Shown in pieces: positions 54,741-63,444 of a stretch of DNA of 64,000 bases (positions are counted from its first letter, which is position 1; each line of letters opens with the position of its first letter). The DNA lies in the NCBI GenBank assembly GCA_022826245.1, contig JAJDVG010000018.1, positions 1-64,000 on the forward strand, written 5' to 3'. The translations under genes and the position numbers were made by a program. Source of the DNA: Gammaproteobacteria bacterium. Its GTDB lineage: Bacteria; Pseudomonadota; Gammaproteobacteria; Steroidobacterales; Rariloculaceae. A model generated the notes under the pieces. That model worked only from the letters and a program-made list of their open reading frames with translations. It was not told where the DNA came from and did not search any database.

Positions 54741-56312
54741 ATGAGAGGCGACAGCGCACAGGTTCGCTATACCGCCACGGTCGCGCTGATCGTGGCGCTC
54801 GGCGGATTTCTGATGGGATTCGACGCTTCGGTCATTTCCGGAGTGGTTTCGTTCATCGGACCGGAGTTCGACCTGACGCCGATCCAGCTCGGCTGGTCGG
54901 TGGCTTCGCTGACATTGACGGCGACGCTGGCCATGATGGCGGCGGGGCCGCTCAGCGACCGGCTCGGCCGCAAACCGGTCCTGAGGATCGCCGCGGCGCT
55001 GTTCGCGGTTTCCGCTCTCGCCTCGGCCCTGGCGCCGGATTTCATCTCACTCGTCGCCGCGAGGATGCTCGGCGGTTTCGGTGTCGGCGCGGCGCTGATC
55101 GTCGCCCCGATGTACATCGCCGAGATTGCGCCGGCGGATATCCGCGGCCGCATGGTCTCCTTCAACCAGCTCAACATCGTCATCGGCATCTCGGCCGCGT
55201 TCTTCAGCAACTACCTGATACTGCGGCTCGGCAGCTCGGACCTGGCCTGGGCTCAGGCACTGATGTTCTCGGAATGGAACTGGCGCTGGATGCTCGGCGT
55301 CGAGGCGATACCGGCGATCATTTACTTCATTGCGCTGTTCGAGGTTCCCGAGAGTCCGCGGTGGCTCGTCATGCATGACAGGGACGACGAGGCACTCAGG
55401 ATCATGGAGCGGGTCAGCGATTCCAGGCAGGCTCGCGCCGGACTGCGGGCTGTGCACGATTCCCTGGGGGCGGAAGCGAGCGCGGCGAAAGCCGGCTTCA
55501 GGGAGTTGCTCCGTCCGGCGTTACGGTTCGTGCTCGCGATCGGCCTTTCAGTCGCGATCCTTCAGCAGATCACGGGCATCAACTCCGTATTCTTCTACGC
55601 ACCGATGATCTTCGAGCAGTCCGGTGTAGGAACCGATGCGTCGTTCCTCCAGGCCGTCCTCGTCGGTCTCGTGAACCTCGTCTTCACGGTGCTTGCGATC
55701 CTCATGATCGACCGCCTGGGCCGGCGGCCGTTGCTCGTTTTCGGCCTGACGGGCATCGCCGTATGCATGCTGCTGCTCGCGTACGGCTTCGGTTCGGCAA
55801 GCTACCGGCTGAACGACCAGGCCGTGGCGTCCTTGCCCGAGACTCTGGAACGCGGGTCCTTCGCTCAGTTGACGGATGAGACGTATGACAGCGACGTGGC
55901 CTTCCGGCAGGCCGTCGTGGATGCCGTGGGGCTGGAAGCGTACGAGGACCATCGCTCGGAGCTCACAAGTGCCGCGATCAGCATGAACCCGACACTGATC
56001 CTTGCGGGAATTCTCGGATTCGTTGCGAGTTTTGCGATATCGCTCGGGCCGGTCATGTGGGTCCTGTTCTCGGAGCTCTTTCCCAACCGCGTGCGTGGAC
56101 TGGCCATCTCGTTCGTGGGTCTCGTGAATTCGGCGGTGAGCTTCGGGGTGCAGCTCGTGTTTCCGTGGGAGCTCGAGACGCTCGGCAGCTCGCTCACGTT
56201 TCTGATCTACGCGGTTTTCGCGCTGATCGGGCTTGCGATCGTCATTCGGCTCGTGCCCGAGACGAAGGGGCGCAGTCTCGAGGAACTGCAGGCCGAACTC
56301 GTCAAGGCCTAG
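54741..56312 (+). CDS. MFS sugar porter (sugar:proton symporter)
   Basis: 523 residues with 12 membrane spans. Sugar-porter marks are FLMGFDASVISG, GPLSDRLGRKPVLRIAA, MYIAEIAPADIRGRMVSFNQLNIVIG, VPESPRWLV, QQITGINSVFFYAP, DRLGRRPLLVFG, FSELFPNRVRGLA and PETKGRSLEELQ. It imports a monosaccharide such as glucose or xylose with protons. Its extra loop between TM9 and TM10 (about 90 residues around LPETLERGSFAQLTDETYDSD) is typical of the long proteobacterial branch. It sits between GH3 and the clan GH-A gene. Confidence 0.92.
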   Translation: MRGDSAQVRYTATVALIVALGGFLMGFDASVISGVVSFIGPEFDLTPIQLGWSVASLTLTATLAMMAAGPLSDRLGRKPVLRIAAALFAVSALASALAPDFISLVAARMLGGFGVGAALIVAPMYIAEIAPADIRGRMVSFNQLNIVIGISAAFFSNYLILRLGSSDLAWAQALMFSEWNWRWMLGVEAIPAIIYFIALFEVPESPRWLVMHDRDDEALRIMERVSDSRQARAGLRAVHDSLGAEASAAKAGFRELLRPALRFVLAIGLSVAILQQITGINSVFFYAPMIFEQSGVGTDASFLQAVLVGLVNLVFTVLAILMIDRLGRRPLLVFGLTGIAVCMLLLAYGFGSASYRLNDQAVASLPETLERGSFAQLTDETYDSDVAFRQAVVDAVGLEAYEDHRSELTSAAISMNPTLILAGILGFVASFAISLGPVMWVLFSELFPNRVRGLAISFVGLVNSAVSFGVQLVFPWELETLGSSLTFLIYAVFALIGLAIVIRLVPETKGRSLEELQAELVKA

Positions 56313-56326
56313 ATGGAGGCGTCAGG

Positions 56327-57697
56327 ATGTTTTCGCCAAAAGTCGCCGTAGCTCTGTCCGTGTTGGGGCTGACGCTTGCGTGTCAGCCGCTGGTGGCCCA
56401 GGAGGGGGACTCCGCGGCAGAACCGTCGGTATCGGGCGATCAGCGCGCGAGCGGCGACATGCCTGCGGCCGGCGGAGCGATCCCCGTGGAGATCGTCCAA
56501 CGCGACGGGCGCTACGTGCTCCTGCGCGGCGGGCAATCCTATACGATCCGCGGCGCGGGCATCGAGTCGGCCGATGTCGGCAACTTCGCCGCCCATGGCG
56601 GAAACTCGCTCCGCACCTGGCGCACCGACAGCCGGTTCGCTACCGCGCAGGAAGTTCTCGACGATGCCGCCCGGCATGGCGTGACGGTCGTCATGTGCAT
56701 CGAAATCGGCCGCGAGCGGCTCGGCTTCGATTACAACGACGGGCAGGCCGTCGCGGAGCAACTCGAGTACGCGCGCGGCGAAGTGCTCAGGTACAAGGAT
56801 CATCCGGCTCTGCTGGCCTGGATGGTCGGCAACGAAGCCAACCTGTTTTTCGAGAATCCCCGGGTCTTCGACGCGATCAATGACATCGCGAGGATGATCC
56901 ACGAAGTGGACGGCCGGCATCCGGTAACGACGGCCCTGGCCGGGTTCAGCCCGGAACTGGCCGGACTCATCGAGGCGCGCGCCCCGGACCTCGATTTCGT
57001 CAGCATTCAGATGTATGGCGATATCGTCCGCCTGCCCGCCATCCTCGAGGCCAGCAACTGGGAGGCGCCGATCTTCGTCACCGAGTGGGGCGCCATCGGC
57101 CATTGGGAGGTCCCGCTGACGAGCTGGGGCGCTCCGATCGAACAGACGAGCAGCGAGAAAGCCGCCAACTATCTGCGCAGTTACGAAATTGCGATCGAAT
57201 CCAGTCCAGAGCAGATCATCGGTTCCTACGTGTTCCTCTGGGGCCAGAAGCAGGAGCGCACACCGACCTGGTACGGGCTGTTTCTCGAGGACGGCGCCGA
57301 AACCGAGCCGGTCGACGTGATGCATTACATCTGGAACGGCGCCTGGCCCGCGAACCGGTCTCCGGGCGTCGAAGCAATGCTTCTGGACGCACGCAGCGCC
57401 CACGACGATGTCATCCTCGCTGCAGGCGCTGAATACGCCGCATCGATCCGCGCGGTCGATCCTGACGGGGACGCGCTCCGGTACCGCTGGGAGATCATGC
57501 GCGAGAGCGAGGCGACGCAGGAAGGCGGCGATCTGGAGGAAGTGCCGGAACTGATCGAAGGCCGGATCGACGCTCCCGGCCGCGATCGTATCCGCGTTAC
57601 CGCGCCGGCCGAGCCGGGCGCCTATCGCCTGTTCGCCTACGTCTACGACGGCCGCGGCAAAGCCGGTCACGCGAACATTCCATTCTTCGTCGAGTGA
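56327..57697 (+). CDS. Clan GH-A glycoside hydrolase (GH2/GH5-like TIM barrel), exported
   Basis: 456 residues from an ATG at 56327 with GGAGG ten bases upstream. The signal contains LTLAC and may give a lipoprotein. Barrel motifs include NSLRTWRTDSRFATAQEVLDDA, the acid/base in WMVGNEAN (Glu180) and the nucleophile in FVTEWGA (Glu253), in the spacing of clan GH-A. The C-terminal approximately 95 residues (DGDALRYRWEIMRE, FAYVYDGRGKAGHANIPFF) look like a PKD/Ig-like beta-sandwich. No exact GH family number can be fixed from sequence alone. It may attack beta-glucan or mannan chains. Confidence 0.82.
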   Translation: MFSPKVAVALSVLGLTLACQPLVAQEGDSAAEPSVSGDQRASGDMPAAGGAIPVEIVQRDGRYVLLRGGQSYTIRGAGIESADVGNFAAHGGNSLRTWRTDSRFATAQEVLDDAARHGVTVVMCIEIGRERLGFDYNDGQAVAEQLEYARGEVLRYKDHPALLAWMVGNEANLFFENPRVFDAINDIARMIHEVDGRHPVTTALAGFSPELAGLIEARAPDLDFVSIQMYGDIVRLPAILEASNWEAPIFVTEWGAIGHWEVPLTSWGAPIEQTSSEKAANYLRSYEIAIESSPEQIIGSYVFLWGQKQERTPTWYGLFLEDGAETEPVDVMHYIWNGAWPANRSPGVEAMLLDARSAHDDVILAAGAEYAASIRAVDPDGDALRYRWEIMRESEATQEGGDLEEVPELIEGRIDAPGRDRIRVTAPAEPGAYRLFAYVYDGRGKAGHANIPFFVE

Positions 57698-59358
57698 CGG
57701 CAGGCGGGCCGCGTCAGCCCATTGAACGGCGGAAGTCCGTGGCCTTGACCAATCCCCGAAACGCGCGCATCCGCAACCCGATCCTGCCGGGGTTCAATCC
57801 GGATCCGTCGATTTGCCGGGTCGGCGACGACTACTACATCGCGACTTCGACGTTCGAGTGGTATCCGGGCGTGCGAATCCATCACTCGCGCGACTTGCGC
57901 ACCTGGCGGCTGGCCGCCCGTCCCCTCGATCGTCCGGAATTGCTGAACATGATCGGCAACCCGGATTCCTGCGGTGTGTGGGCGCCCTGCCTGAGCCATT
58001 GCGATGGGCTGTTCCATCTGGCGTACACCGATGTCAAGCGCTTCAACGGCAACTTCAAGGACACCCACAACTACCTGACGACCTGCGACGCCATAGACGG
58101 CGTCTGGTCCGATCCGGTCTTTCTCAATTCCAGCGGTTTCGATCCGTCGATCTTCCACGACGACGATGGCCGCAAGTGGTGCCTGAACCTGGTCTGGGAT
58201 CATCGCCCCGATCGCAGTCGCTTCGGCGGGATCGCGCTGCAGGAGTATTCGCCCGCCGAGCAACGTCTTGTCGGGACGCGCAAGTACATATTCCGGGGCA
58301 CCGCACTCGGTTGCACCGAGGGTCCGCACCTCTACAGGCGCAACGGTTACTACTACCTGATAACGGCAGAGGGCGGTACCGGGTACGGGCACGCCGTGAC
58401 CGTGGCGAGGTCGCGGTCGATTCAGGGGCCGTACGAACCGGATCCCTCGGGACCGCTCCTGACCAGCCGGAACGACCCCGACTGGCCGCTTCAACGCGCG
58501 GGTCACGCGGATCTCGTGGAGGCGCCGTCGGGCGAACTGTTCATGGTGCATCTCGTGAGCCGGCCGCTGCCGGGCACGAGGCGCAGTCCGCTCGGGCGCG
58601 AAACCGCCCTGCAGAACATCGAATGCACCGATGACGGCTGGTTCCGGCTGCCCGGAAAGACGGTGGTTCCGCAGCTCGAAGCCGAACCTCCGAACCTGCC
58701 AGACACTGAATCTCCAGATCGGCTCGAGCACGACGACTTCGACGACGCCGGGCTCAATCCCGATTACCAATGGTTACGCACGCCCTGGCCAGAAGAGTTC
58801 ATGAGTCTGAGCGAGCGTCCGGGCTACTTGCGCCTCTACGGCATGGAATCGCCCGGGAGCCTGTTTCGCCAGGCGCTCGTTGCACGCAGGCTGAGTTCGT
58901 TCGAGTGCGAGGCGACGACCTGCGTCGAGTTTCATCCGGCAAACTTTCAGCAGTTGGCCGGCCTGATCGTCTATTACAACGCGAGCAAGTTTCACTATCT
59001 GTACATTTCCAATGCGGAGGGAATCGGCCGCCATGCCGGCATCATGAGCTGCGAGGCCGAACCGGCGCTCGACGTCGTATTTCCGCTCAGCGAGAATCCT
59101 GTAAGTCTGCCGGACTCCGGAAGCGTGTTCCTGCGCGCCGTTATCAGCGGCGCCAGCCTGACATTCTCGTGGTCGCTGGACGCAGACACCTGGTTCGGGA
59201 TCGATTGCAGGCTCGACATGACGTTGCTGTCCGACGAGTCAGGGGACGGTCGGCGCATCGACTTCACGGGCACGTTCGTCGGGCTCTGCTGCAATGACGT
59301 GTCAGGGGCGCGTATCCACGCTGACTTTGATTTTTTCCGTCTGCGAGGGGAAGGGTGA
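57694..59358 (+). CDS. GH43 family glycoside hydrolase with C-terminal beta-sandwich
   Basis: 554 residues from a GTG at 57694 overlapping the previous stop (another GTG at 57739 is possible). The five-bladed propeller has NPILPGFNPDPSICRVGDDYYIATSTFEWYPGVRIHHSRDLRTW (in pieces; Asp near NPDPSI is the general base), SGFDPSIFHDDDGRKW, and TEGPHLYRR with the acid Glu. A concanavalin-like domain follows (about 340-550). There is no signal peptide, so it is probably cytoplasmic. Relatives are beta-xylosidases or alpha-arabinofuranosidases. This would handle xylose or arabinose side groups and hints that the target is mixed hemicellulose or algal glycan. Confidence 0.88.
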   Translation: MTAGGPRQPIERRKSVALTNPRNARIRNPILPGFNPDPSICRVGDDYYIATSTFEWYPGVRIHHSRDLRTWRLAARPLDRPELLNMIGNPDSCGVWAPCLSHCDGLFHLAYTDVKRFNGNFKDTHNYLTTCDAIDGVWSDPVFLNSSGFDPSIFHDDDGRKWCLNLVWDHRPDRSRFGGIALQEYSPAEQRLVGTRKYIFRGTALGCTEGPHLYRRNGYYYLITAEGGTGYGHAVTVARSRSIQGPYEPDPSGPLLTSRNDPDWPLQRAGHADLVEAPSGELFMVHLVSRPLPGTRRSPLGRETALQNIECTDDGWFRLPGKTVVPQLEAEPPNLPDTESPDRLEHDDFDDAGLNPDYQWLRTPWPEEFMSLSERPGYLRLYGMESPGSLFRQALVARRLSSFECEATTCVEFHPANFQQLAGLIVYYNASKFHYLYISNAEGIGRHAGIMSCEAEPALDVVFPLSENPVSLPDSGSVFLRAVISGASLTFSWSLDADTWFGIDCRLDMTLLSDESGDGRRIDFTGTFVGLCCNDVSGARIHADFDFFRLRGEG

Positions 59359-60338
59359 ACGCGCCCGCTTCGACGGTTCCGCGTGGTTTCAAGGCCATGA
59401 CGGCGGCATGGCCGTCAAGGGGCAGGTTCTGGGCCTTGCTCACCGGTTTAGCGGTTTCGGCCTGCGGCGGCTCCGGATCTTCGGATGTCTCCCAACAGCC
59501 GGCGGCGGTTCCCGAGCCTTCCAACGTCAACATCGTCAATCCCTCGCTGACGGTCGCGGACAATGCGCCGGTAACACCGGGCGGTGCGCGTAACCTGGTC
59601 TGGAGCGATGAATTCGACGCTGCGCAGCTCGATCCGGCGACCTGGTTTTTTGAAACCGGCGACGGCAGCCAGTACGGCATCCCTGGCTGGGGCAACAACG
59701 AATTGCAGTGGTACCTGCCGGACAGCGCCCGCACGAGCGGCGGGCTGTTGATCATCACGGCACGCCGGCAGGAGCAGGGCGATTACGACTACACGTCCGC
59801 GCGGATCAACACCCGCGACCGCTTCGCGCTTCGCTACGGCCGTATCGAGGCGCGAATCCGGTTGCCGGGCGGGCAGGGCCTGTGGCCTGCGTTCTGGTTG
59901 CTGCCCCAGGAAGATACCTATGGAACCTGGGCTGCGTCGGGCGAAATCGACGTCATGGAAGCGATCAATCTCGGCGGCAGCGGCGGCAATTCGGTACTGG
60001 GTACGATTCACTACGGCGGCATGTCGCCGAACAACGTATTCAGCAGTAACGAGTATCTCGTTCCGGGCAGCGCGACTGCCGAGTTTCGCGACTACGCCGT
60101 CGAATGGGGTCCCGGCGAAATCCGCTGGTACGTGGATGACGTCCTGTATGCGGTGGAGAGCTACTGGTTCACCGAAACGGCGGACTATCCTGCGCCGTTC
60201 GATCGACCCCTCTACCTGATTTTCAATGTCGCGGTAGGCGGAAATCTTCCGGGCGACCCGGACTCGGCAACACGATTCCCCGTTTCGATGGAGGTCGACT
60301 ATGTACGGGTCTATTCCGGAGAAACTCGGGACGAGTAG
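59355..60338 (+). CDS. GH16 family endo-beta-1,3-glucanase (laminarinase type), lipoprotein
   Basis: 327 residues from a GTG overlapping the GH43 stop (an ATG at 59397 is an alternative). A lipobox ending VSAC anchors it. The jelly roll shows LVWSDEFDAAQLDPATWFFETGDG, YTSARINTRDRFALRYGRIEARIRLP, WPAFWLLP and the catalytic GEIDVMEAI (ExDxxE), then GTIHYGG and YAVEWGPGEIRWYVDD. The signature with Met after Val is that of GH16 laminarinases. It cuts internal beta-1,3 or beta-1,3/1,4 glucan bonds outside the cell. It is the last gene of the locus. Confidence 0.93.
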   Translation: MNAPASTVPRGFKAMTAAWPSRGRFWALLTGLAVSACGGSGSSDVSQQPAAVPEPSNVNIVNPSLTVADNAPVTPGGARNLVWSDEFDAAQLDPATWFFETGDGSQYGIPGWGNNELQWYLPDSARTSGGLLIITARRQEQGDYDYTSARINTRDRFALRYGRIEARIRLPGGQGLWPAFWLLPQEDTYGTWAASGEIDVMEAINLGGSGGNSVLGTIHYGGMSPNNVFSSNEYLVPGSATAEFRDYAVEWGPGEIRWYVDDVLYAVESYWFTETADYPAPFDRPLYLIFNVAVGGNLPGDPDSATRFPVSMEVDYVRVYSGETRDE

Positions 60339-60471
60339 CGCAGCAATACGAAACCTGAAAAATATAAACAGCTATATATCAATAATATAAGATACTTTTT
60401 TAATAAATAACTTTAATGAAGGGCCGCGACGTTCGAATCGCAGTCTTCGCTCCACTGGCGCGACCGGATGG
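60339..60471. other. AT-rich intergenic patch
   Basis: Between the GH16 stop and the next gene's stop (convergent), 60355-60420 is strikingly AT-rich (for example AATATAAACAGCTATATATC and runs of T then A) against a GC-rich genome. No stable stem is seen. The T-run at 60394-60401 may be a loose terminator. It could also be a scar of an insertion. Confidence 0.5.
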
Positions 60472-61119
60472 CTAAGGCAGCGGCTCGAGTTCCGGCTCGA
60501 CGCCTTCGGGCAACGGATATTCGTCGACATTGAGCACCATCGACACGAAGCTGTAGTAGCCCACCGTACCGACCAGATCGATGACGCCGCGTTCGCCGAA
60601 CGCTTCGATGGCCGCTTCGAAGGTCGCGTCGCTGACGCGATGGTTCGCGAACAGCTCGTTGCAGAATTCGTAGACCACATGTTCGTCCGGCTGCATGGAC
60701 TCGGGCCGCATTCCCGCCGCGACGGCATCGACGATGTCGGGGTCGAGACCGGCCGCCAATGCCGCATTCTTGTGGGCATACCATTCGAAATGCGCCGTCC
60801 AGTGGCGTGCCGTCATGATGATCGCGAGTTCTCGCAGCGTTGCAGGCAAGGACGAGCCGAACCTGACGTAGGCCCCGAGGGCCTGCGCGAGATCGCCCAT
60901 CTCGGGGCTGCGCAGCAGCGCGTTGAACGGCCCGCCCATGGCGTTTCTCGGACCGGCGAAAATGTTCTCGGTCATGGTCTTCTGGGCGGGGGTCATGGCC
61001 TCGTAGGTCAACGGCGAAAAACGGTTGCCGACGAGGTCGAGATTTGCGAAATCCGGCTCCTGAGCGGTCGCGGAAGCCGCGATACCCAGCACGGCCGCGA
61101 AGAGTATCGGTCGTCGCAT
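60472..61119 (-). CDS. Carboxymuconolactone-decarboxylase-like secreted protein
   Basis: 215 residues from an ATG at 61119 with GGGGAA upstream. The signal ends ASATAQ. The core LPATLRELAIIMTARHWTAHFEWYAHKNAALAAGLDPDIVDAV (in pieces) is the CMD/AhpD all-helical fold, including the E and H spaced as in decarboxylases. The AhpD CxxC pair is absent, so it is not a peroxidase. Members in the periplasm are uncharacterised. Its gene ends convergently with the glycan locus and diverges from the PQQ-type dehydrogenase. Confidence 0.85.
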   Translation of the reverse strand: MRRPILFAAVLGIAASATAQEPDFANLDLVGNRFSPLTYEAMTPAQKTMTENIFAGPRNAMGGPFNALLRSPEMGDLAQALGAYVRFGSSLPATLRELAIIMTARHWTAHFEWYAHKNAALAAGLDPDIVDAVAAGMRPESMQPDEHVVYEFCNELFANHRVSDATFEAAIEAFGERGVIDLVGTVGYYSFVSMVLNVDEYPLPEGVEPELEPLP

Positions 61120-61274
61120 GGCCGGTTCCCCTTGAGTAATTCGAGATTCGGCGATGATAGTCAATCGGTCGCGGCGTGACGATGGCTTCGGCGCCATCGG
61201 ATAGAATCGCCGGCATCCCGCATCCTTGCGGCATGGAGCGTGGCGCCGCGTCCATGCCTGAACGGAGAAAGACC

Positions 61275-62567
61275 ATGAAACCTGACCGAGTGATCCTGAT
61301 GGCAGCCGGCGCTGCCGCTGCAGCCGTGCTTGCGGCCGCCGCGCCGGCTCACGCCCAGTTGCGCGAACCGACCCCGGCCTTTGTCGGCCAGACCGAGGCG
61401 CCGCCGCCGGAGACGCCGTCACGTTTCCGTGTCGAGACGATTACCGAGGATCTCACGAGCCCGTGGGCACTCGCGTTTCTGCCGAATGGCGACTTTCTGG
61501 TCACCGAGCGGCTCGGTACCATGCGCACGGTAACTCCCGGCGGCGATATTTCCGCTCCGATCGAGAACGTGCCGCCCGTCAAGGTCGTTGCCGCGCAAAG
61601 CCTGCACGATGTCGTGCTCGATCCGGATTTCGAGCGCAACCGACTCCTCTATTTCACGTACTTCGCGCCGGCGGAGGGTGAGGAGCCCGCGGAGTGGCCG
61701 GCCGATCACTTCTACACGGAGGTCTGGTCGAAGCCGCTGGCCGAGCGTCGGCTCATGGATCTGGGTACCGAGCGCATAGGGCGCGCGCGGCTGTCTGCCG
61801 ACAACCGGCGGCTCGAGGACGTCACGGTCCTGTACGAGGGCCGCGCGGAACGACGAATCCTGTTCGCTCCTGACGGCACGCTGTTCGTGACGGGCGCGGA
61901 CGCCTTTCGGTTCTACGACACCGATCTCGACGGAATGGAGCACGACTTCACCGACAATCCCGACATCCGCCGCAATTTTTCCGGTCGCGTAATACGCATC
62001 AATCCGGACGGGACGCTGCCGGCCGACAATCCGTGGCTGCATCGGGCAACCGTGGCGGGCGAAACGTACGCCCATGGCTTCAAGGACCCGGAAGGCGCCG
62101 CGATTCACCCGCAGACGGGGGACCTATGGGTCATCGATCACGGGCCGCAGGGCGGCGACGAGATCAATATCGTGCGTCCGGGGCGCGACTACGGCTGGCC
62201 GAACGTCTCGTACGGCGTGCAATACGATGACAGGCAGGAGGACGGGCGAACCAACGTGCCCGTCGGCAACGGTCTGACTTCGATGCCGGGCGTCGAAGAA
62301 CCGATCTACTTCTGGGTTCCCTCGATCGCTCCGTCAGGCATGGCGTTCTATACCGGCGAATTGTTTCCCGAGTGGCAGGGAAACCTGTTCATCGGCGCGA
62401 TGGCCGGCATGCACCTCGTCAGGCTCGTTCTCGACGGTCCCAACATCGTCTTCGAGGAGCAACTGCTGGCCGAGCTGGAGTCGCGGATTCGGGAGGTCAG
62501 GATGGGGCCGGACGGCGCGCTTTATCTCTTTGCGGGCAACTCGTTGCGGCGGCTCGTGCCCGAGTAG
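61275..62567 (+). CDS. PQQ-type soluble sugar dehydrogenase, exported (second member)
   Basis: 430 residues from an ATG at 61275 with GGAGAAAG upstream. A signal ends PAHAQ. Propeller motifs are DLTSPWALAFLPNGDFLVTERLG, QSLHDVVLDPDF, ILFAPDGTLFVTGAD, FSGRVIRINPDGTLPADNPW, YAHGFKDPEGAAIHPQTGDLWVIDHGPQGGDEINIV and the end VRMGPDGALYLFAGNSLRRLVPE. It is about 50 residues longer than the relative at 14872. It oxidises aldose sugars with PQQ. A TAGAAT box at 61202-61207 may be its -10 element. It is next to the polysaccharide locus and could act on released sugars. Confidence 0.87.
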   Translation: MKPDRVILMAAGAAAAAVLAAAAPAHAQLREPTPAFVGQTEAPPPETPSRFRVETITEDLTSPWALAFLPNGDFLVTERLGTMRTVTPGGDISAPIENVPPVKVVAAQSLHDVVLDPDFERNRLLYFTYFAPAEGEEPAEWPADHFYTEVWSKPLAERRLMDLGTERIGRARLSADNRRLEDVTVLYEGRAERRILFAPDGTLFVTGADAFRFYDTDLDGMEHDFTDNPDIRRNFSGRVIRINPDGTLPADNPWLHRATVAGETYAHGFKDPEGAAIHPQTGDLWVIDHGPQGGDEINIVRPGRDYGWPNVSYGVQYDDRQEDGRTNVPVGNGLTSMPGVEEPIYFWVPSIAPSGMAFYTGELFPEWQGNLFIGAMAGMHLVRLVLDGPNIVFEEQLLAELESRIREVRMGPDGALYLFAGNSLRRLVPE

Positions 62568-62581
62568 CCAGCCGGCGCCTT

Positions 62582-63427
62582 TCAGTCCACGACTTGCCCG
62601 TGCCCAAAGCTCAGTTTCCCTCCGGTTTGCTTCAGTAACGTTGGCGAGGTCATGGCAGGTCCGCGGGTCATATAGAGTACGCCCTCCATCTTGTAGTCCG
62701 GGAACCGTTTCAGCATGGCCTCGATTATCGTTGGCTGCGGCGTGAGCGGCCTGGCTACGTCCGCGTAGTACTCGAGATATTCAATTGCCCGATCGAAGAT
62801 CTCCGTTCCTCCAACAGCGCCATGCCCGGGGATCACTCGTTCCATGTCGTAGTTCGCGACGATGTCGTTGATCGACTCGATCCACAACTCCGGCCGGTTC
62901 AGACCGCCGCCAACATAGAAATGGCACCGGTTATAAAGTTGATCGCCAGAGATATACGTTTTGGAGTCGGGGAGATAGAAGGCTGTTGCATGAATCGTTT
63001 CCGCCGGCTTGAGGTCGATGATTTCGATGCTGTGCCCGTCGAAATCGAACACGTCGCCGGTCAATGGTTCGATATCAAAGAGCCTGGATGGTATCTCGTC
63101 GGTGAACATCTCCGTCCAGCGTAGCTGGCGCGCGCGAAACTCCAGATCAATCTCCATGGCGATGGGTTCCCGCGCGTATACGGTGACGTCCGGACAGGCC
63201 TCGAGGAGCTCTGCAGCACCCCAAACGTGATCGGGGTGGCTGTGCGTCAGTAGTATGCTCTTCAATGGCCGCTCGATCGCATTGATTTTCCGCAACAACT
63301 CGCGTGCATCGGTCTTCTGGAACTGCGTGTCGATGAGCAATACGTTCTCGTCGCTTTGCAACACTGCAGCGTTACTCCCGGGCATCTGCCGACCGTGGTA
63401 CACGCTGACTGCCAGGCTGTTTTCCAT
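62582..63427 (-). CDS. Metallo-beta-lactamase-fold hydrolase
   Basis: 281 residues, no signal peptide. The zinc motif THSHPDH is at residues 61-67, then SGD (aspartate bridge) and IPGHG (histidine) follow in order, as in the MBL family. The N-terminal MPGSNAAVLQSDENVLLIDTQ is typical of SoxH/glyoxalase-II-like members. It hydrolyses an ester, thioester or lactone; the substrate is not known. It lies 17 bases downstream of the NmrA-type gene on the same strand, so the two are probably co-transcribed, and it is convergent with the PQQ-type dehydrogenase (14 bases apart). Confidence 0.9.
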   Translation of the reverse strand: MENSLAVSVYHGRQMPGSNAAVLQSDENVLLIDTQFQKTDARELLRKINAIERPLKSILLTHSHPDHVWGAAELLEACPDVTVYAREPIAMEIDLEFRARQLRWTEMFTDEIPSRLFDIEPLTGDVFDFDGHSIEIIDLKPAETIHATAFYLPDSKTYISGDQLYNRCHFYVGGGLNRPELWIESINDIVANYDMERVIPGHGAVGGTEIFDRAIEYLEYYADVARPLTPQPTIIEAMLKRFPDYKMEGVLYMTRGPAMTSPTLLKQTGGKLSFGHGQVVD

Positions 63428-63444
63428 TTGACGGGACTCCTTCG

